Origin: Ruminococcus flavefaciens
GTDB lineage: Bacteria; Bacillota; Clostridia; Oscillospirales; Ruminococcaceae
Direction: 5' to 3'
NCBI RefSeq assembly: GCF_900108555.1
Contig: NZ_FNWV01000005.1
Location: 1-64,000, forward strand
DNA length: 64,000 bases
Shown: positions 55,301 through 63,511 of the stretch, one piece after another
Layout of the letters: every line of letters begins with the position of its first letter
Position numbering within the stretch: position 1 is the first letter of the stretch
Position numbers and translations under genes: made by a program
The notes under the pieces: model-generated
Database searches by the model: none
Seen by the model: only the letters and a program-made list of their open reading frames with translations
Told to the model about the DNA's origin: nothing

Positions 55301-58173
55301 AGGAGCTCGTCTTTCGCCTGTGAAAGCTCCTTACCCGTATTGATAAGTCCCTGTGCAGGCTCCTTAAAGCCATTCCAGCGGCTGTCACCGATAATATCGG
55401 GAAGAAGCTGCTCTCCGCCTGATGCTGCGGTAAGTATCTCAGCCGCAAGCTTGCATTGCTCAAATGTCATCTCACTGCTGCCTGTAAACTGAGCAAGCTG
55501 CTGTGTATCGCTCTGAGCTGCCGTAAGAGCTGTTTTAAGCTCGCGAAGCTTCGCTTCCATAGCTCCTCTTGTTTCGGGAGTGCATGAAGTAAGCTCGCAT
55601 ACTCCGAGAGCAGTCGTGGTAACATCGCCGAATTCACGACCTGCCGCAGCAAGGCTCTCAAGAGTCTCACGCCATGTGGAATAAGAACTTTCGCTCATAG
55701 CGTCAAGCTGCTCGTTCGTAAAACTGAACTTTCCGCCATAGCTGCTGTTTTTCTCGTATCTTACAGCTGCATCATACATTGAGCAGCCGAAATTACGCTT
55801 TTTATGTATCTCCTCCATTGTGCTGTTGAGCTCTTTACGCATTTCAGCTATCTTGTCAGCCTGTGCTTTGTACTCAGCAGGCTTTTTGATACGTCCCACG
55901 TTGAGGGTCTCTTCAAGCTGTTTGAGTACAGCTCGCTTCTGAGCCTTGTTTGAGTGAAGCTCTATGCAGAATGGTCCGAGCCCTACTTTGTTAAGACGCT
56001 TTTCAACAACGGAGAGAGCTGCCATTTTTTCCGCAACGAAAAGTACGGATTTTCCCTGATACAGCGCACTTGCTATCATATTGGTGATAGTCTGTGACTT
56101 ACCGCTTCCGGGAGGGCCGTGAAGAACGAAGCTCTTGCCCTGTGAAGCTGCGTATACAGCCGCAAGCTGTGACGAATCCGCACTCAGTGGTACAACAAGA
56201 TCTGACGGTGCTACCTTATTGTCAAGGTCAAGGGGAGATATGTACAGGTCGTCGCCTGCCCACTCAGTCTTGCCTGAAATAAGACTTGCAACGACTTTAT
56301 TCTTTGCAAGCTCATCAGCACGATTGCGGATATCGTTCCACATGATGAAACGATTGAAGGAGAACTGTCCGATAAAGGCATAATCAACGATATCCCAGCG
56401 AGGCTGTGACATTATCCCCTGACGGATAGTATTGAATATTATTTGCAGGTTTACTCCGTTTTCGTCCTCGGGAACAGGATCAAGTCCGTTGATATCAATG
56501 CCGAAGAACTGCCTCAGCATCTCAAGCATGGTTATGTTCACCTGTGTATCCTCATCACGCATACGGATAAGATATGTCTTTTCCTGTACCTTACGAATTA
56601 TATCTATCGGTACAAGTACAAGAGGTGCATAACGAGGCTTATCGCTCTTTTCGGTCTCATACCAGCGAAGGAAGCCAAGAGCAAGATATATGGTATTCAC
56701 ACCATTTTCTTCAATGCTGACCTTAGCCTGTCTATGAAGCTTTTTCATTATTTTTTCAAGGTCAGTCTCGCTAATAAAAGTCCTCAGACGGCGGCTTTTG
56801 AATTCAGATTCTGAGATAGAAGTAATAAGGTCGCGGTCGTTCTCTATTTCGTAGATCTTGCTGTCGGACATTTGCAGAGTCATATCATTGGGCATTGGCA
56901 TGACTTTGAAGTCCTCGCCCTTTGATATCTCGTCCTCAAGTACGCCGAGATCACTTATCATAAGCTGTACGCTCATAGCTGACGGGCGGAAATTGAGCAG
57001 GCTGTTCCTAAGGCTGAGATCAAGGAGCTTTCTCTCCCATATGACCTGTTTTGTAACTTCCTTAGCCTCTCCTCCTGCAACTGTCTGACCGATAATGTCT
57101 ATTTCATTTGGAGCAGATGTTATCTCGGTTTTTTTACGCTCTCCGTAGTCAACTGCCTTGAATGTTCCGTTTTCATATACTCTTGCAGGCACGGGACGTA
57201 TGCCGCTTGAACGTGTACGGCTTATATCTATGGCAAAAATAAACTTTGATGCATCATCAAGGTGAGCTGCGGCGTGTTTTTCGGCATTGTCAAAATCAAT
57301 ATTCTTTCCTGCAACGAGATCTGTACACTCAACTGCACATATAGCATCTATTCCATGAGCGATACGCTTTGTTATGGCAGACATATCATATTGCAGACAA
57401 TCGGAAAAGGTCTCGTTATCCAGCCAGCAGGCTGCAAAAGCGTGTCCCTGCACAAGAACTATTACTGGATTGAGTCCTGCCGCTTCAAGGCATGAACAAT
57501 AAAGCACTGTGAGATCAAGACAAGTGCCCTGCTTGTTTTCAAGCACTGTATCGGGCATACGTATGCGCTGAGACTCCTCAAAACTAGCAGGCGGCATTGC
57601 ATAGGCAATGTTCTGTTCCTGCAAAGCTGCATATATCGCGCCCATCTGCTGCTTAACTATGTTAGGGTTCTTGGTCTGATAGCCTGTAAACGCAGGATCA
57701 CCGCACCATTTTTTCAGATATGCACTTGCAGATGACAGTAGCTCCTGTACCTTAGGGTGATTTGGACTTACAAAGGCTGCGGCAGTCTCAGGCATAAAGT
57801 TGATGCCTGACCACTGATCGTACGCAAGAAGCTCTATGCTGCGAGTTTCAGATGCAATAACTTCATCACCCTGCAATGCCTCTATAGTAACGCTTCCCAC
57901 GATCTTTTCGGTCAGACTGAAAAGATAATCGGAAAGCATGATTATATTTATAGGTGATATTTCCACAGGCTGTGAAGGCATAAGATCAATGGGAGCTGAT
58001 TCAAATACCTTTGCAAACTCAGGCTCGAAGCTTACCCTCAGTCTTACATTTTTCACTTCCTCCTCGGAATTATTTGTCATAACGATATTTCTGAATACAG
58101 GTACGTAATTCTGCTGCATTGCAAAATTGATCTGAGCGGTCATATTGCCGCTGAAAGTGATTTTATTATCCAT
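52399..58173 (-). CDS. Giant DUF4011 SF1 helicase with transglutaminase-like and nuclease-like domains
   Basis: The 1,924-aa protein starts at ATG 58173 behind GGAGGATC. Order: a beta-rich N-terminus (about 1-150); a transglutaminase-like part (QGTCLDLTVLYCSCLEA with Cys near 214, GHAFAACW His near 244); DUF4011 (IWERKLLDLSLRNSLLNFR, near 395); SF1 helicase with Walker A GPPGSGKSQTITNM (near 686), Walker B IFDEASQLPT (near 1308), GDPKQLPPTSFF, and motifs V-VI (NVQGDERDVIMFS; RLNVAISRSK, near 1500-1550); a Vsr/DUF559-like nuclease region (near 1600-1700, VGCSDYKVDVAVVNPD); a C-terminal DUF3320-like winged helix. Related DUF4011-helicase-Vsr proteins have been linked to phage defence; here this is inference. 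It stands alone. Confidence 0.85.
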   Translation of the reverse strand: MDNKITFSGNMTAQINFAMQQNYVPVFRNIVMTNNSEEEVKNVRLRVSFEPEFAKVFESAPIDLMPSQPVEISPINIIMLSDYLFSLTEKIVGSVTIEALQGDEVIASETRSIELLAYDQWSGINFMPETAAAFVSPNHPKVQELLSSASAYLKKWCGDPAFTGYQTKNPNIVKQQMGAIYAALQEQNIAYAMPPASFEESQRIRMPDTVLENKQGTCLDLTVLYCSCLEAAGLNPVIVLVQGHAFAACWLDNETFSDCLQYDMSAITKRIAHGIDAICAVECTDLVAGKNIDFDNAEKHAAAHLDDASKFIFAIDISRTRSSGIRPVPARVYENGTFKAVDYGERKKTEITSAPNEIDIIGQTVAGGEAKEVTKQVIWERKLLDLSLRNSLLNFRPSAMSVQLMISDLGVLEDEISKGEDFKVMPMPNDMTLQMSDSKIYEIENDRDLITSISESEFKSRRLRTFISETDLEKIMKKLHRQAKVSIEENGVNTIYLALGFLRWYETEKSDKPRYAPLVLVPIDIIRKVQEKTYLIRMRDEDTQVNITMLEMLRQFFGIDINGLDPVPEDENGVNLQIIFNTIRQGIMSQPRWDIVDYAFIGQFSFNRFIMWNDIRNRADELAKNKVVASLISGKTEWAGDDLYISPLDLDNKVAPSDLVVPLSADSSQLAAVYAASQGKSFVLHGPPGSGKSQTITNMIASALYQGKSVLFVAEKMAALSVVEKRLNKVGLGPFCIELHSNKAQKRAVLKQLEETLNVGRIKKPAEYKAQADKIAEMRKELNSTMEEIHKKRNFGCSMYDAAVRYEKNSSYGGKFSFTNEQLDAMSESSYSTWRETLESLAAAGREFGDVTTTALGVCELTSCTPETRGAMEAKLRELKTALTAAQSDTQQLAQFTGSSEMTFEQCKLAAEILTAASGGEQLLPDIIGDSRWNGFKEPAQGLINTGKELSQAKDELLAKFESSVLGYNAGDALVRWKTAQGKWFIGKALGSNKLVKELAAHAKSSSTVTKSNITEYYDKITHFSNLKNQVASAQPELVKYFGTFKLDENADWNSIEKCVARSAELGEKVAASSFAPEIKQKLCENLTNGISSDTSKISADYAALENVSSQLRTNFGINTDKLITGESWGSDAQQKADAVIEALPQLKEWTGIVTICNKLRELGIGNVADAYMNGDVPTEQLIGAFDCDISKAMVTSTISRSSVLSRFQGTLFEDTIRRFGEVLDDFSTLSIKELAAELSAKIPAPGSSANSSEIGILQKAIKSNGRMMSIRKLFDSIPNLLRRMCPVMLMSPISVAQYIDPSYPKFDLVIFDEASQLPTCEAVGAIARGENVIVVGDPKQLPPTSFFASNQVDEENYEKEDLESVLDDCLALSMPQKHLLWHYRSRHESLIAYSNSKYYENKLYTFPSPDDQVSEVSWVHVEGYYDKSSTRTNKAEAQAVVEEICRRLRDPELRKFSIGVVTFSQPQQNLIDDLLMDAYREDPKLEEYANEMYEPILIKNLENVQGDERDVIMFSIGYGPDKDGKVSMNFGPLNRDGGWRRLNVAISRSKCKMIVFSVITPDMIDLSRTRSDGVEGLKGFLEFAAKGRSALPVRAGSKSSTEGFETVVADEIRKMGYECKCSVGCSDYKVDVAVVNPDKPDTYIMGINCGNESYFHNGTASDRSLSQPSVLRGLGWNVMSVYIIDWLDNKEKVLGKIKAEIDGAIERYRNPQSAPKAEEKKKQELVFETEEVSSFAESFDEFKSFKIKALGTSENFNESSTAKITKCINDILAAEAPMNKKTLAKKTFSCWGISRPGANMKALFDKAFENSDAQVTTAGENEYVWLKQQSPESYDKCRTVYSGDEKRDIDEVAPEEIAVGIKAIMSRQVAMAREDLLREVAHLFGFTRMTGTLETSVALGIKAAKNRGWVGFAEDGRVTYTGN

Positions 58174-58302
58174 ACGATCCTCCGTTCTGCCATTGGCGAT
58201 GCATAAAATACTATTTCTATGATACCACATTTCACGTTGATTTACAATATTTACAGCAAAAAAAAATCAAACAAAAAGCTGCCCGAAGGCAGCTCTGTGT
58301 TA

Positions 58303-59181
58303 TCATTGTGCGTAAACTCTTATATTGTGTCCGCCGTTTTCTGTAAAACTCAGACCGTCAGCCGAGAAAACACCTTCAAAGTCGATAAATTTCTTGTCAT
58401 CGGCTTCTTCTATCCACTCCGAACCTTCAAAAGTAACAGTAACTTTTCCGTCGGGAGCAATATTAGTCACCTGACCTATAGTGATAAAGCTGGACTTTTT
58501 TCCCATCTGAGGCTCATATTCAAAAACAGCCTGCAAATCGCCGTGCACTCCTACGTCCTCAACGGTGAGCTTGATAGTATTGTCACCTATATCAGGCGAA
58601 TATAGACCATCATAATTGTTAATGAGGTATGTAAGATCAGCCCCTGCTGACTTTTTCAGCTTTATCTCGTAATCATCTGATTCAAGCGTACCATTTTTCA
58701 AATCAAAAACGCCCTTGAATTCAATGATATGGTATGTTTCAGGCTTTTTCTCCCATTCTGCTCCCTTGAAATCAACTGTTATGATATCATCATTGTCAGA
58801 TTTTTCAACAGTACCTTCCATATGATAACTTCCTGTGGGTACTCCCGGATTTGCAGGATCTTCATGGAAGGAAAAGAGAGCCTGTATTTTACCGTCATCA
58901 TCAACACCGAATACTGAAAAATCAAGCCCTGTCAGTCCCTGAGTTGCCACATAAGTGCCTGAATATGTATTCACAAGCTCCTGGTACTCTTTCCTGGCAG
59001 CCGTAGTAGCTTCGGTAGTTGCCTCAGTAGTAGTCGTAGTTGTTTCAGTAACGGTCGTTGTTGGCTCAGTAGTTGTATGTTCTCTTATATAATCTTCACT
59101 GTTATTATCAGAGCAGGCAGCTGTCAGTGTAAGCACGAAAGCCGCTGTCATAATAACAGAAGCAAGTATCTTTCTTTTCAA
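58303..59181 (-). CDS. Lipoprotein with two related beta-rich repeats
   Basis: The 292-aa protein has a lipoprotein signal (MKRKILASVIMTAAFVLTL, lipobox LTAAC, Cys23), a Thr/Glu-rich linker (about 34-66) and two related units of about 100 residues: YSGTYVAT..IQALFSFHED..VDFKGAEWEKKPETYHIIEFKGVF and YDGLYSPD..LQAVFEYEPQ..VTFEGSEWIEEADDKKFIDFEGVF. Function is unknown; it is exposed on the outer membrane face. Confidence 0.75.
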   Translation of the reverse strand: MKRKILASVIMTAAFVLTLTAACSDNNSEDYIREHTTTEPTTTVTETTTTTTEATTEATTAARKEYQELVNTYSGTYVATQGLTGLDFSVFGVDDDGKIQALFSFHEDPANPGVPTGSYHMEGTVEKSDNDDIITVDFKGAEWEKKPETYHIIEFKGVFDLKNGTLESDDYEIKLKKSAGADLTYLINNYDGLYSPDIGDNTIKLTVEDVGVHGDLQAVFEYEPQMGKKSSFITIGQVTNIAPDGKVTVTFEGSEWIEEADDKKFIDFEGVFSADGLSFTENGGHNIRVYAQ

Positions 59182-59199
59182 AGCCTTTACCTCCGATTA

Positions 59200-59865
59200 T
59201 CAGTCTTTATGTACGATAACTCCGCCTGTCTTGTAAATGCTGTCAGAAGGGATAACTCCTCTTACACAGCTTGTTGGATAGATATTTGAATTTCTGCCGA
59301 TAACAGTACCGGGATTGAGAACGCTGTTGCAGCCAACTTCAACGAAGTCACCAAGCATTGCACCGATCTTTTTGATACCTGTTTCGATCTTTTCATCGCC
59401 TGACTTGATAACTACATTTGTCTTGTCAGACTTGACATTTGAAGTGATCGAACCTGCACCCATATGTGACTTGTAGCCGAGGATACTGTCACCTACATAG
59501 TTATAATGCGGAGTCTGAACGTTATCAAAGAGAATAACGTTTTTAAGCTCTACAGAATTTCCTACAACACAGTTCTCGCCGACAAGTGCGCTTCCTCTGA
59601 TGAATGCACCGTGACGCACCTCTGTTCCTGCACCGATTATACATGGTGAACCAAGATAAGCTGTGGAAAAAACCTTTGCTGTCTTGTGTACCCATACATT
59701 TTCAGACGGGTTATCATATTCATCGGGACTCAGAGTTGCTCCAAGTTCGATAATAAAGCTGCTTATTCCCTTTAAAGCTTCCCAAGGGTATGTAAAGCGG
59801 CTGAGATATTCCTTTGCTGCTGTATGATTAAGATCATACAGTTCTGATATTTTTATGTTGTCCAT
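59200..59865 (-). CDS. Left-handed beta-helix (hexapeptide) transferase-like protein
   Basis: The 221-aa protein from ATG 59865 (CAGGAG upstream) has an N-terminal helical part (ISELYDLNHTAAKEYLSRF, WEALKGI) and hexapeptide repeats (VWVHKTAKVFSTAYLGSPCIIGAGTEV, CVVGNSVEL, GCNSVLNPGTVIGRNSNIYP). It resembles the C-terminal acyltransferase half of GlmU and UDP-GlcNAc pyrophosphorylase-like proteins, but has no nucleotidyltransferase domain. It is likely a sugar-nucleotide modifying enzyme; the substrate is unknown. Confidence 0.7.
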   Translation of the reverse strand: MDNIKISELYDLNHTAAKEYLSRFTYPWEALKGISSFIIELGATLSPDEYDNPSENVWVHKTAKVFSTAYLGSPCIIGAGTEVRHGAFIRGSALVGENCVVGNSVELKNVILFDNVQTPHYNYVGDSILGYKSHMGAGSITSNVKSDKTNVVIKSGDEKIETGIKKIGAMLGDFVEVGCNSVLNPGTVIGRNSNIYPTSCVRGVIPSDSIYKTGGVIVHKD

Positions 59866-59970
59866 TTGTATCAACTCCTGAAAGATCATAAATATTGCAA
59901 ATACAATTATACTATCCATTCAGCCCAATGTCAAGGAAAAATGACAAAAACACGGCTTTATCCCTACTAC

Positions 59971-59999
59971 TTTACAATTTCGTAAAAATATGGTAAAAT
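59971..59999 (+). promoter_or_regulatory. Promoter TTTACA-17-TAAAAT of the SGNH hydrolase
   Basis: TTTACA (59971-59976) and TAAAAT (59994-59999) are 17 bases apart. Two small dyads follow in the leader: GCACT/AGTGC (60007-60021) and TTCGCAT/ATGCGAA (60028-60048). Confidence 0.55.
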
Positions 60000-60081
60000 A
60001 AAATCTGCACTTTTATAGTGCGTGAGTTTCGCATAAAATATATGCGAACAGTTTCCGATGTTTACACAGGAAGTGTATAAA

Positions 60082-60978
60082 ATGAAAAACAAGCTTTTAC
60101 AACTGCTGAAATGTCCGATGGCAGGACTGCTGATATTATTATCACTGTCAGTATCCCTTTGCCTTACTTCTTCTCTCGGACACGCAGAAAAAATAACAGA
60201 TGACCAGAGCATGGAATTAAATGACGTTATTGAAACAGTTTCTAAACTTATCAATATCGAGTTTACATGTCCTCCTACAACCGCTACAACTACATCTGCT
60301 ACTACCACAACAACTACAGTTACGACTACATCACAGTACGAAATATGTGAGCCTACTAAACTGGCAGGACAGTCTCCCAACAGCAAATTCTATCAGGAAA
60401 GACTTGCTATTGCAGGCGACTCAATAACTCTCGGTCTGAATTACTACGGTTTTATACCTGATATGCACAGTATTGCAGGTGATTCGGTATCTATATGGAA
60501 TCTTGATTACTTTACATTTGACCTGGGTGGCGGTGAAATGGGCATGATCGATGCAATAGATTACGTTCACCCGAGACTGCTCTATATGTCAATTGGTATG
60601 AACGATGTTAATCTCAACTATCCCGACACGTATGTTGAACGTTACCGCGAGATAATCAATGAACTTATAAAACGAATGCCTGATATAAATATCGTCGTTG
60701 CTGCAATAACACCTGTAAGCTCTGACTGTAACGTTGTACGAAACGACATCATTCGTGAATACAATGCCGCACTCAAAAAAATGATAAAGGATATGAAGCT
60801 TCCTCAGGTAGTCTTTTTTGATACTTATTCCGTACTTTGTGACAACGAGCAAAATCTAAAAGATGGTTATTCATCAGGTGACGGAATGCACCTGTATATA
60901 CCATGCTACAATGATATCCTTACAGCTCTGTTTGATTTCCTTGATACCACCGATTTCAAACAACGGCTCGGCGGATAA
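60082..60978 (+). CDS. Membrane-anchored SGNH/GDSL hydrolase
   Basis: The 298-aa protein from ATG 60082 (AGGAAG upstream) has one N-terminal membrane segment (PMAGLLILLSLSVSLCL), a Thr-rich linker (about 65-95) and an SGNH hydrolase domain: nucleophile Ser in IAGDSITLG, Gly-Asn pair block in IGMNDVNL, and the Asp-His pair in SGDGMHLYIPCYN. It probably removes acyl groups from cell-wall sugar polymers outside the cell; substrate is inference. A strong terminator follows. Confidence 0.8.
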   Translation: MKNKLLQLLKCPMAGLLILLSLSVSLCLTSSLGHAEKITDDQSMELNDVIETVSKLINIEFTCPPTTATTTSATTTTTTVTTTSQYEICEPTKLAGQSPNSKFYQERLAIAGDSITLGLNYYGFIPDMHSIAGDSVSIWNLDYFTFDLGGGEMGMIDAIDYVHPRLLYMSIGMNDVNLNYPDTYVERYREIINELIKRMPDINIVVAAITPVSSDCNVVRNDIIREYNAALKKMIKDMKLPQVVFFDTYSVLCDNEQNLKDGYSSGDGMHLYIPCYNDILTALFDFLDTTDFKQRLGG

Positions 60979-60984
60979 AAATTC

Positions 60985-61016
60985 AAGCCTGAGAGGTTGA
61001 TCTCTCAGGCTTTTTA
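60985..61016. terminator. Terminator between the SGNH gene and hisE
   Basis: AAGCCTGAGAG-GTTGAT-CTCTCAGGCTT followed by TTT; the opposite strand is also usable by the his operon. Confidence 0.88.
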
Positions 61017-61355
61017 TCATGTATTCTTGTCAACTTCGTGGAACTTCTTGAGATTACCTATCTTCTCATTTCTCTCGTCAAGAACTCTCTCAACGTCAGA
61101 CCAGTCAAGTCCCTGATTTGCACAGAGTACCATTACATGGTAGAGAAGGTCGTTTATCTCGTTCATAAGCTCGTCGTTATCGCCGTTCTTTGCTGCGATA
61201 ACTGTCTCGGTAGCTTCCTCGCCTACCTTCTTGCATATCTTGTCTACGCCTTTTTCAAAAAGGTAGCAGGTATAAGAATTTTCAGCAGCAGTCCCGTTCT
61301 CGAACTGCTTTTTTCTTTCCTTGATAACTTCAAAAATTTCCTGGTAAACTGTCAT
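61017..61355 (-). CDS. hisE: Phosphoribosyl-ATP pyrophosphatase
   Basis: The 112-aa protein has the HisE/MazG pattern: YTCYLFEKGVDKICKKVGEEATETVIAAK and NEINDLLYHVMVLC, with the metal-binding Glu residues of EEATE and E(INDL). It turns phosphoribosyl-ATP into phosphoribosyl-AMP, step 2 of histidine synthesis. AAGGAGTAATAAT precedes ATG 61355. It is the last gene of the operon. Confidence 0.93.
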   Translation of the reverse strand: MTVYQEIFEVIKERKKQFENGTAAENSYTCYLFEKGVDKICKKVGEEATETVIAAKNGDNDELMNEINDLLYHVMVLCANQGLDWSDVERVLDERNEKIGNLKKFHEVDKNT

Positions 61356-61386
61356 ATTATTACTCCTTTGTATTATATTAACTTGC

Positions 61387-61409
61387 TGTAGTGGACGCCA
61401 GCCCCTACA
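61387..61409. repeat. Palindromic intergenic repeat TGTAG..CCTACA
   Basis: TGTAGTGGACGCCAGCCCCTACA sits in the short gap between hisI and hisE. It has the CCTACA end and GC core of the repeats at 50191-50290. Confidence 0.5.
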
Positions 61410-61412
61410 TTT

Positions 61413-61757
61413 TTATTCCTCGGAATTGTAAATCTCATTGAAAAAACAGCTGTAGCTGCCCGTATGACAGGCAACTCCCGTCTGCTCAACATTTACAAGC
61501 AGTGTATCGTTGTCACAGTCGCCGTATATAGAGACCACCTTCTGCAAATGTCCCGAAGTCGCGCCCTTGTTCCAGTACTCCTGACGTGAGCGGCTCCAGA
61601 ACCATGTATAGCCTGTTTCGAGAGTCTTTTTCAGGCTCTCCTTGTTCATATACGCAAGCATAAGAACTGTTTTTGTATTGACCTCATAGCATATCGCAGG
61701 GATAAGCTCTCCCTTTACGAAGAATTTGTCGAGATCATTAATGTCTATCTTTATCAT
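61413..61757 (-). CDS. hisI: Phosphoribosyl-AMP cyclohydrolase
   Basis: The 114-aa protein has the HisI motifs [47 protein letters not shown] and [13 protein letters not shown], including the Zn-binding Cys and His residues. It opens the purine ring in step 3 of histidine synthesis. It is separate from hisE here, as in several Clostridia. Confidence 0.95.
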   Translation of the reverse strand: MIKIDINDLDKFFVKGELIPAICYEVNTKTVLMLAYMNKESLKKTLETGYTWFWSRSRQEYWNKGATSGHLQKVVSIYGDCDNDTLLVNVEQTGVACHTGSYSCFFNEIYNSEE

Positions 61758-61774
61758 AGTATTTACCTTTCATT

Positions 61775-62173
61775 TCAGTAATCTATCCACCACTCGGGAG
61801 TTATTTCGCCAAGTGTAATTACCTTGCCCTTGCTGTAGTCCAGCATTATCTTGATATCCTTGTAGCTTTCGGGCATAAGCTGTACCATAAGCTCGCGGCA
61901 AGCACCGCATGGAGCTCCCTTGCCCTCAAAAGGCGGTATACAAAGCAGCTTGTCTATCTCGTTCTCGCCGTTGGTTATCATATTGAATATGGCGTTTCTC
62001 TCCGCGCATATTCCCAGCGTTGAACAAGTGTCGATACATACACCTGTGTATATCTTTCCCGACTTGCTGAGCACAGCCGCAGATACTTCACCTGCCGTGA
62101 CATATTCGGATATACGCCGCGGTTTAAGAACAGCCTTAGCCGCTGCATACATCTCTTCCCATATCCTATCCAT
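61775..62173 (-). CDS. Cytidine-deaminase-like protein inside the his operon
   Basis: The 132-aa protein has the zinc deaminase motifs CAERNAIFN (C-A-E) and PCGACRELMVQ (PCxxC), and a typical cytidine/blasticidin-S deaminase length. It starts three bases after hisF stops, so it is translated with the his genes. It may salvage cytidine or act on another pyrimidine or aminohydrolysis substrate; a role in histidine synthesis is not evident. The symbol is left blank because the substrate is not sure. Confidence 0.8.
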   Translation of the reverse strand: MDRIWEEMYAAAKAVLKPRRISEYVTAGEVSAAVLSKSGKIYTGVCIDTCSTLGICAERNAIFNMITNGENEIDKLLCIPPFEGKGAPCGACRELMVQLMPESYKDIKIMLDYSKGKVITLGEITPEWWIDY

Positions 62174-62176
62174 AGC

Positions 62177-62932
62177 TTATCTCACTATTACGCCCTTGCC
62201 TCGGCAGTAGTCCTTGACTTCGCCGACAGTAAGCTCCTTGAAGTGGAAAAGTGAAGCCGCAAGAGCTGCTGTAGCACCTGTTTTCTCGAAAACCTCGTAG
62301 AAATCGTTTATCTTGCCTGCTCCGCCGCTGGCGATAACAGGTATAGAGCAGTTGTCACATACAGCTTTGAGCATAGGAATATCAAAGCCTTCCTTTGTGC
62401 CGTCGGCATCTATGGAGTTAAGGCATATCTCACCTGCTCCAAGCTTTTCGATAGTATGTACCCAGTCGATAAGATCGATGCCCATGTCCTTGCGTCCGCC
62501 GTTTATATAAACAGTCCACGTATTATCAGCTATCTTCTTTGCGTCGATACCTACGCATATGCACTGGCTGCCGAATATGTCTGCGCCGTCTTTGATGAGC
62601 TGAGGATTTTGTACAGCCTGAGAGTTTACGGACACCTTGTCAGCACCTGCTCTCAGAGCCTCACGAATATCGTCAACTGTCTTGATACCGCCGCCGACTG
62701 TAAGCGGTACGAAAACCTTCTTAGCTGTATCTCTTACTACATCGAGGAAAACTCCACGTCCCTCAAATGAAGCAGTTATATCATAGAATACTATCTCGTC
62801 TGCGCCCTGTTTGTTGTACTCCTCAGCACACTCCACAGGATCGCCTACATCACGTACTCCCTCAAAATTTACGCCCTTTACTACCTTTCCGTTTCTTACA
62901 TCAAGGCAAGGGATTATTCTCTTTGCAAGCAT
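62177..62932 (-). CDS. hisF: Imidazole glycerol phosphate synthase cyclase subunit
   Basis: The 251-aa TIM barrel has [20 protein letters not shown], the catalytic Asp of [24 protein letters not shown], and the second Asp in [11 protein letters not shown], all HisF hallmarks. It works with HisH, which is not in the window. ATG 62932 is preceded by GGAAGTGAG. Confidence 0.95.
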   Translation of the reverse strand: MLAKRIIPCLDVRNGKVVKGVNFEGVRDVGDPVECAEEYNKQGADEIVFYDITASFEGRGVFLDVVRDTAKKVFVPLTVGGGIKTVDDIREALRAGADKVSVNSQAVQNPQLIKDGADIFGSQCICVGIDAKKIADNTWTVYINGGRKDMGIDLIDWVHTIEKLGAGEICLNSIDADGTKEGFDIPMLKAVCDNCSIPVIASGGAGKINDFYEVFEKTGATAALAASLFHFKELTVGEVKDYCRGKGVIVR

Positions 62933-62944
62933 TTTCTCACTTCC

Positions 62945-63511
62945 TTAAAAATTGTTTATTATTATTTTTGCGGATACTATCACCACAATAAAGATGATCT
63001 CAGCTATGATTATATATTTATTTGACTTTTTCATCCTCACTTTGCTGTCAACTGCCAGAAAAGCTACTATAATTATCAATAATGGCAAAGTCTGGAATTC
63101 CCTTATTGGTAAGCCGAATGTGAACATTCTCGTCTGGTATATCACACAGTGTGCCCATATGGTGTAGAACACTGCCCAGAACAGCTTCATTGCGTCAAGA
63201 GCTGCAAAGAAAGTCATTCTGATGAACCTGTCATCTTCTTCACTAAACTTCTTGCCGATACGCTTTATCTTTCCAACAGCTATCTGAGCTAAAGTGAATA
63301 TCCATGCAAGTCCGAAACCTGCCATAAACGGGAAAAAAGCCAGCCATTTTGAACCGTAAACATCAAATTCGTTATCATCGCCGTAATGTATGCCTACCTG
63401 TTGGGGAAATTCCCTGTAAACCGACAGCATATACACTAAATACACAGTGAGCATACCGAATGAAATGATATTTACCGCTGTATGAAGCTTTTTAAAAACA
63501 TTCTCATTCAT
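62945..63511 (-). CDS. DUF1648-like membrane protein inside the his operon
   Basis: The 188-aa protein from ATG 63511 overlaps the hisA stop (eight bases). It has an N-terminal helix (NIISFGMLTVYLVYMLSVY), the DUF1648-type segment FPQQVGIHYGDDNEFDVYGSKW and four further hydrophobic segments. Function is unknown. Its place between hisA and hisF is unusual; translational coupling to hisA suggests co-expression. Confidence 0.65.
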   Translation of the reverse strand: MNENVFKKLHTAVNIISFGMLTVYLVYMLSVYREFPQQVGIHYGDDNEFDVYGSKWLAFFPFMAGFGLAWIFTLAQIAVGKIKRIGKKFSEEDDRFIRMTFFAALDAMKLFWAVFYTIWAHCVIYQTRMFTFGLPIREFQTLPLLIIIVAFLAVDSKVRMKKSNKYIIIAEIIFIVVIVSAKIIINNF

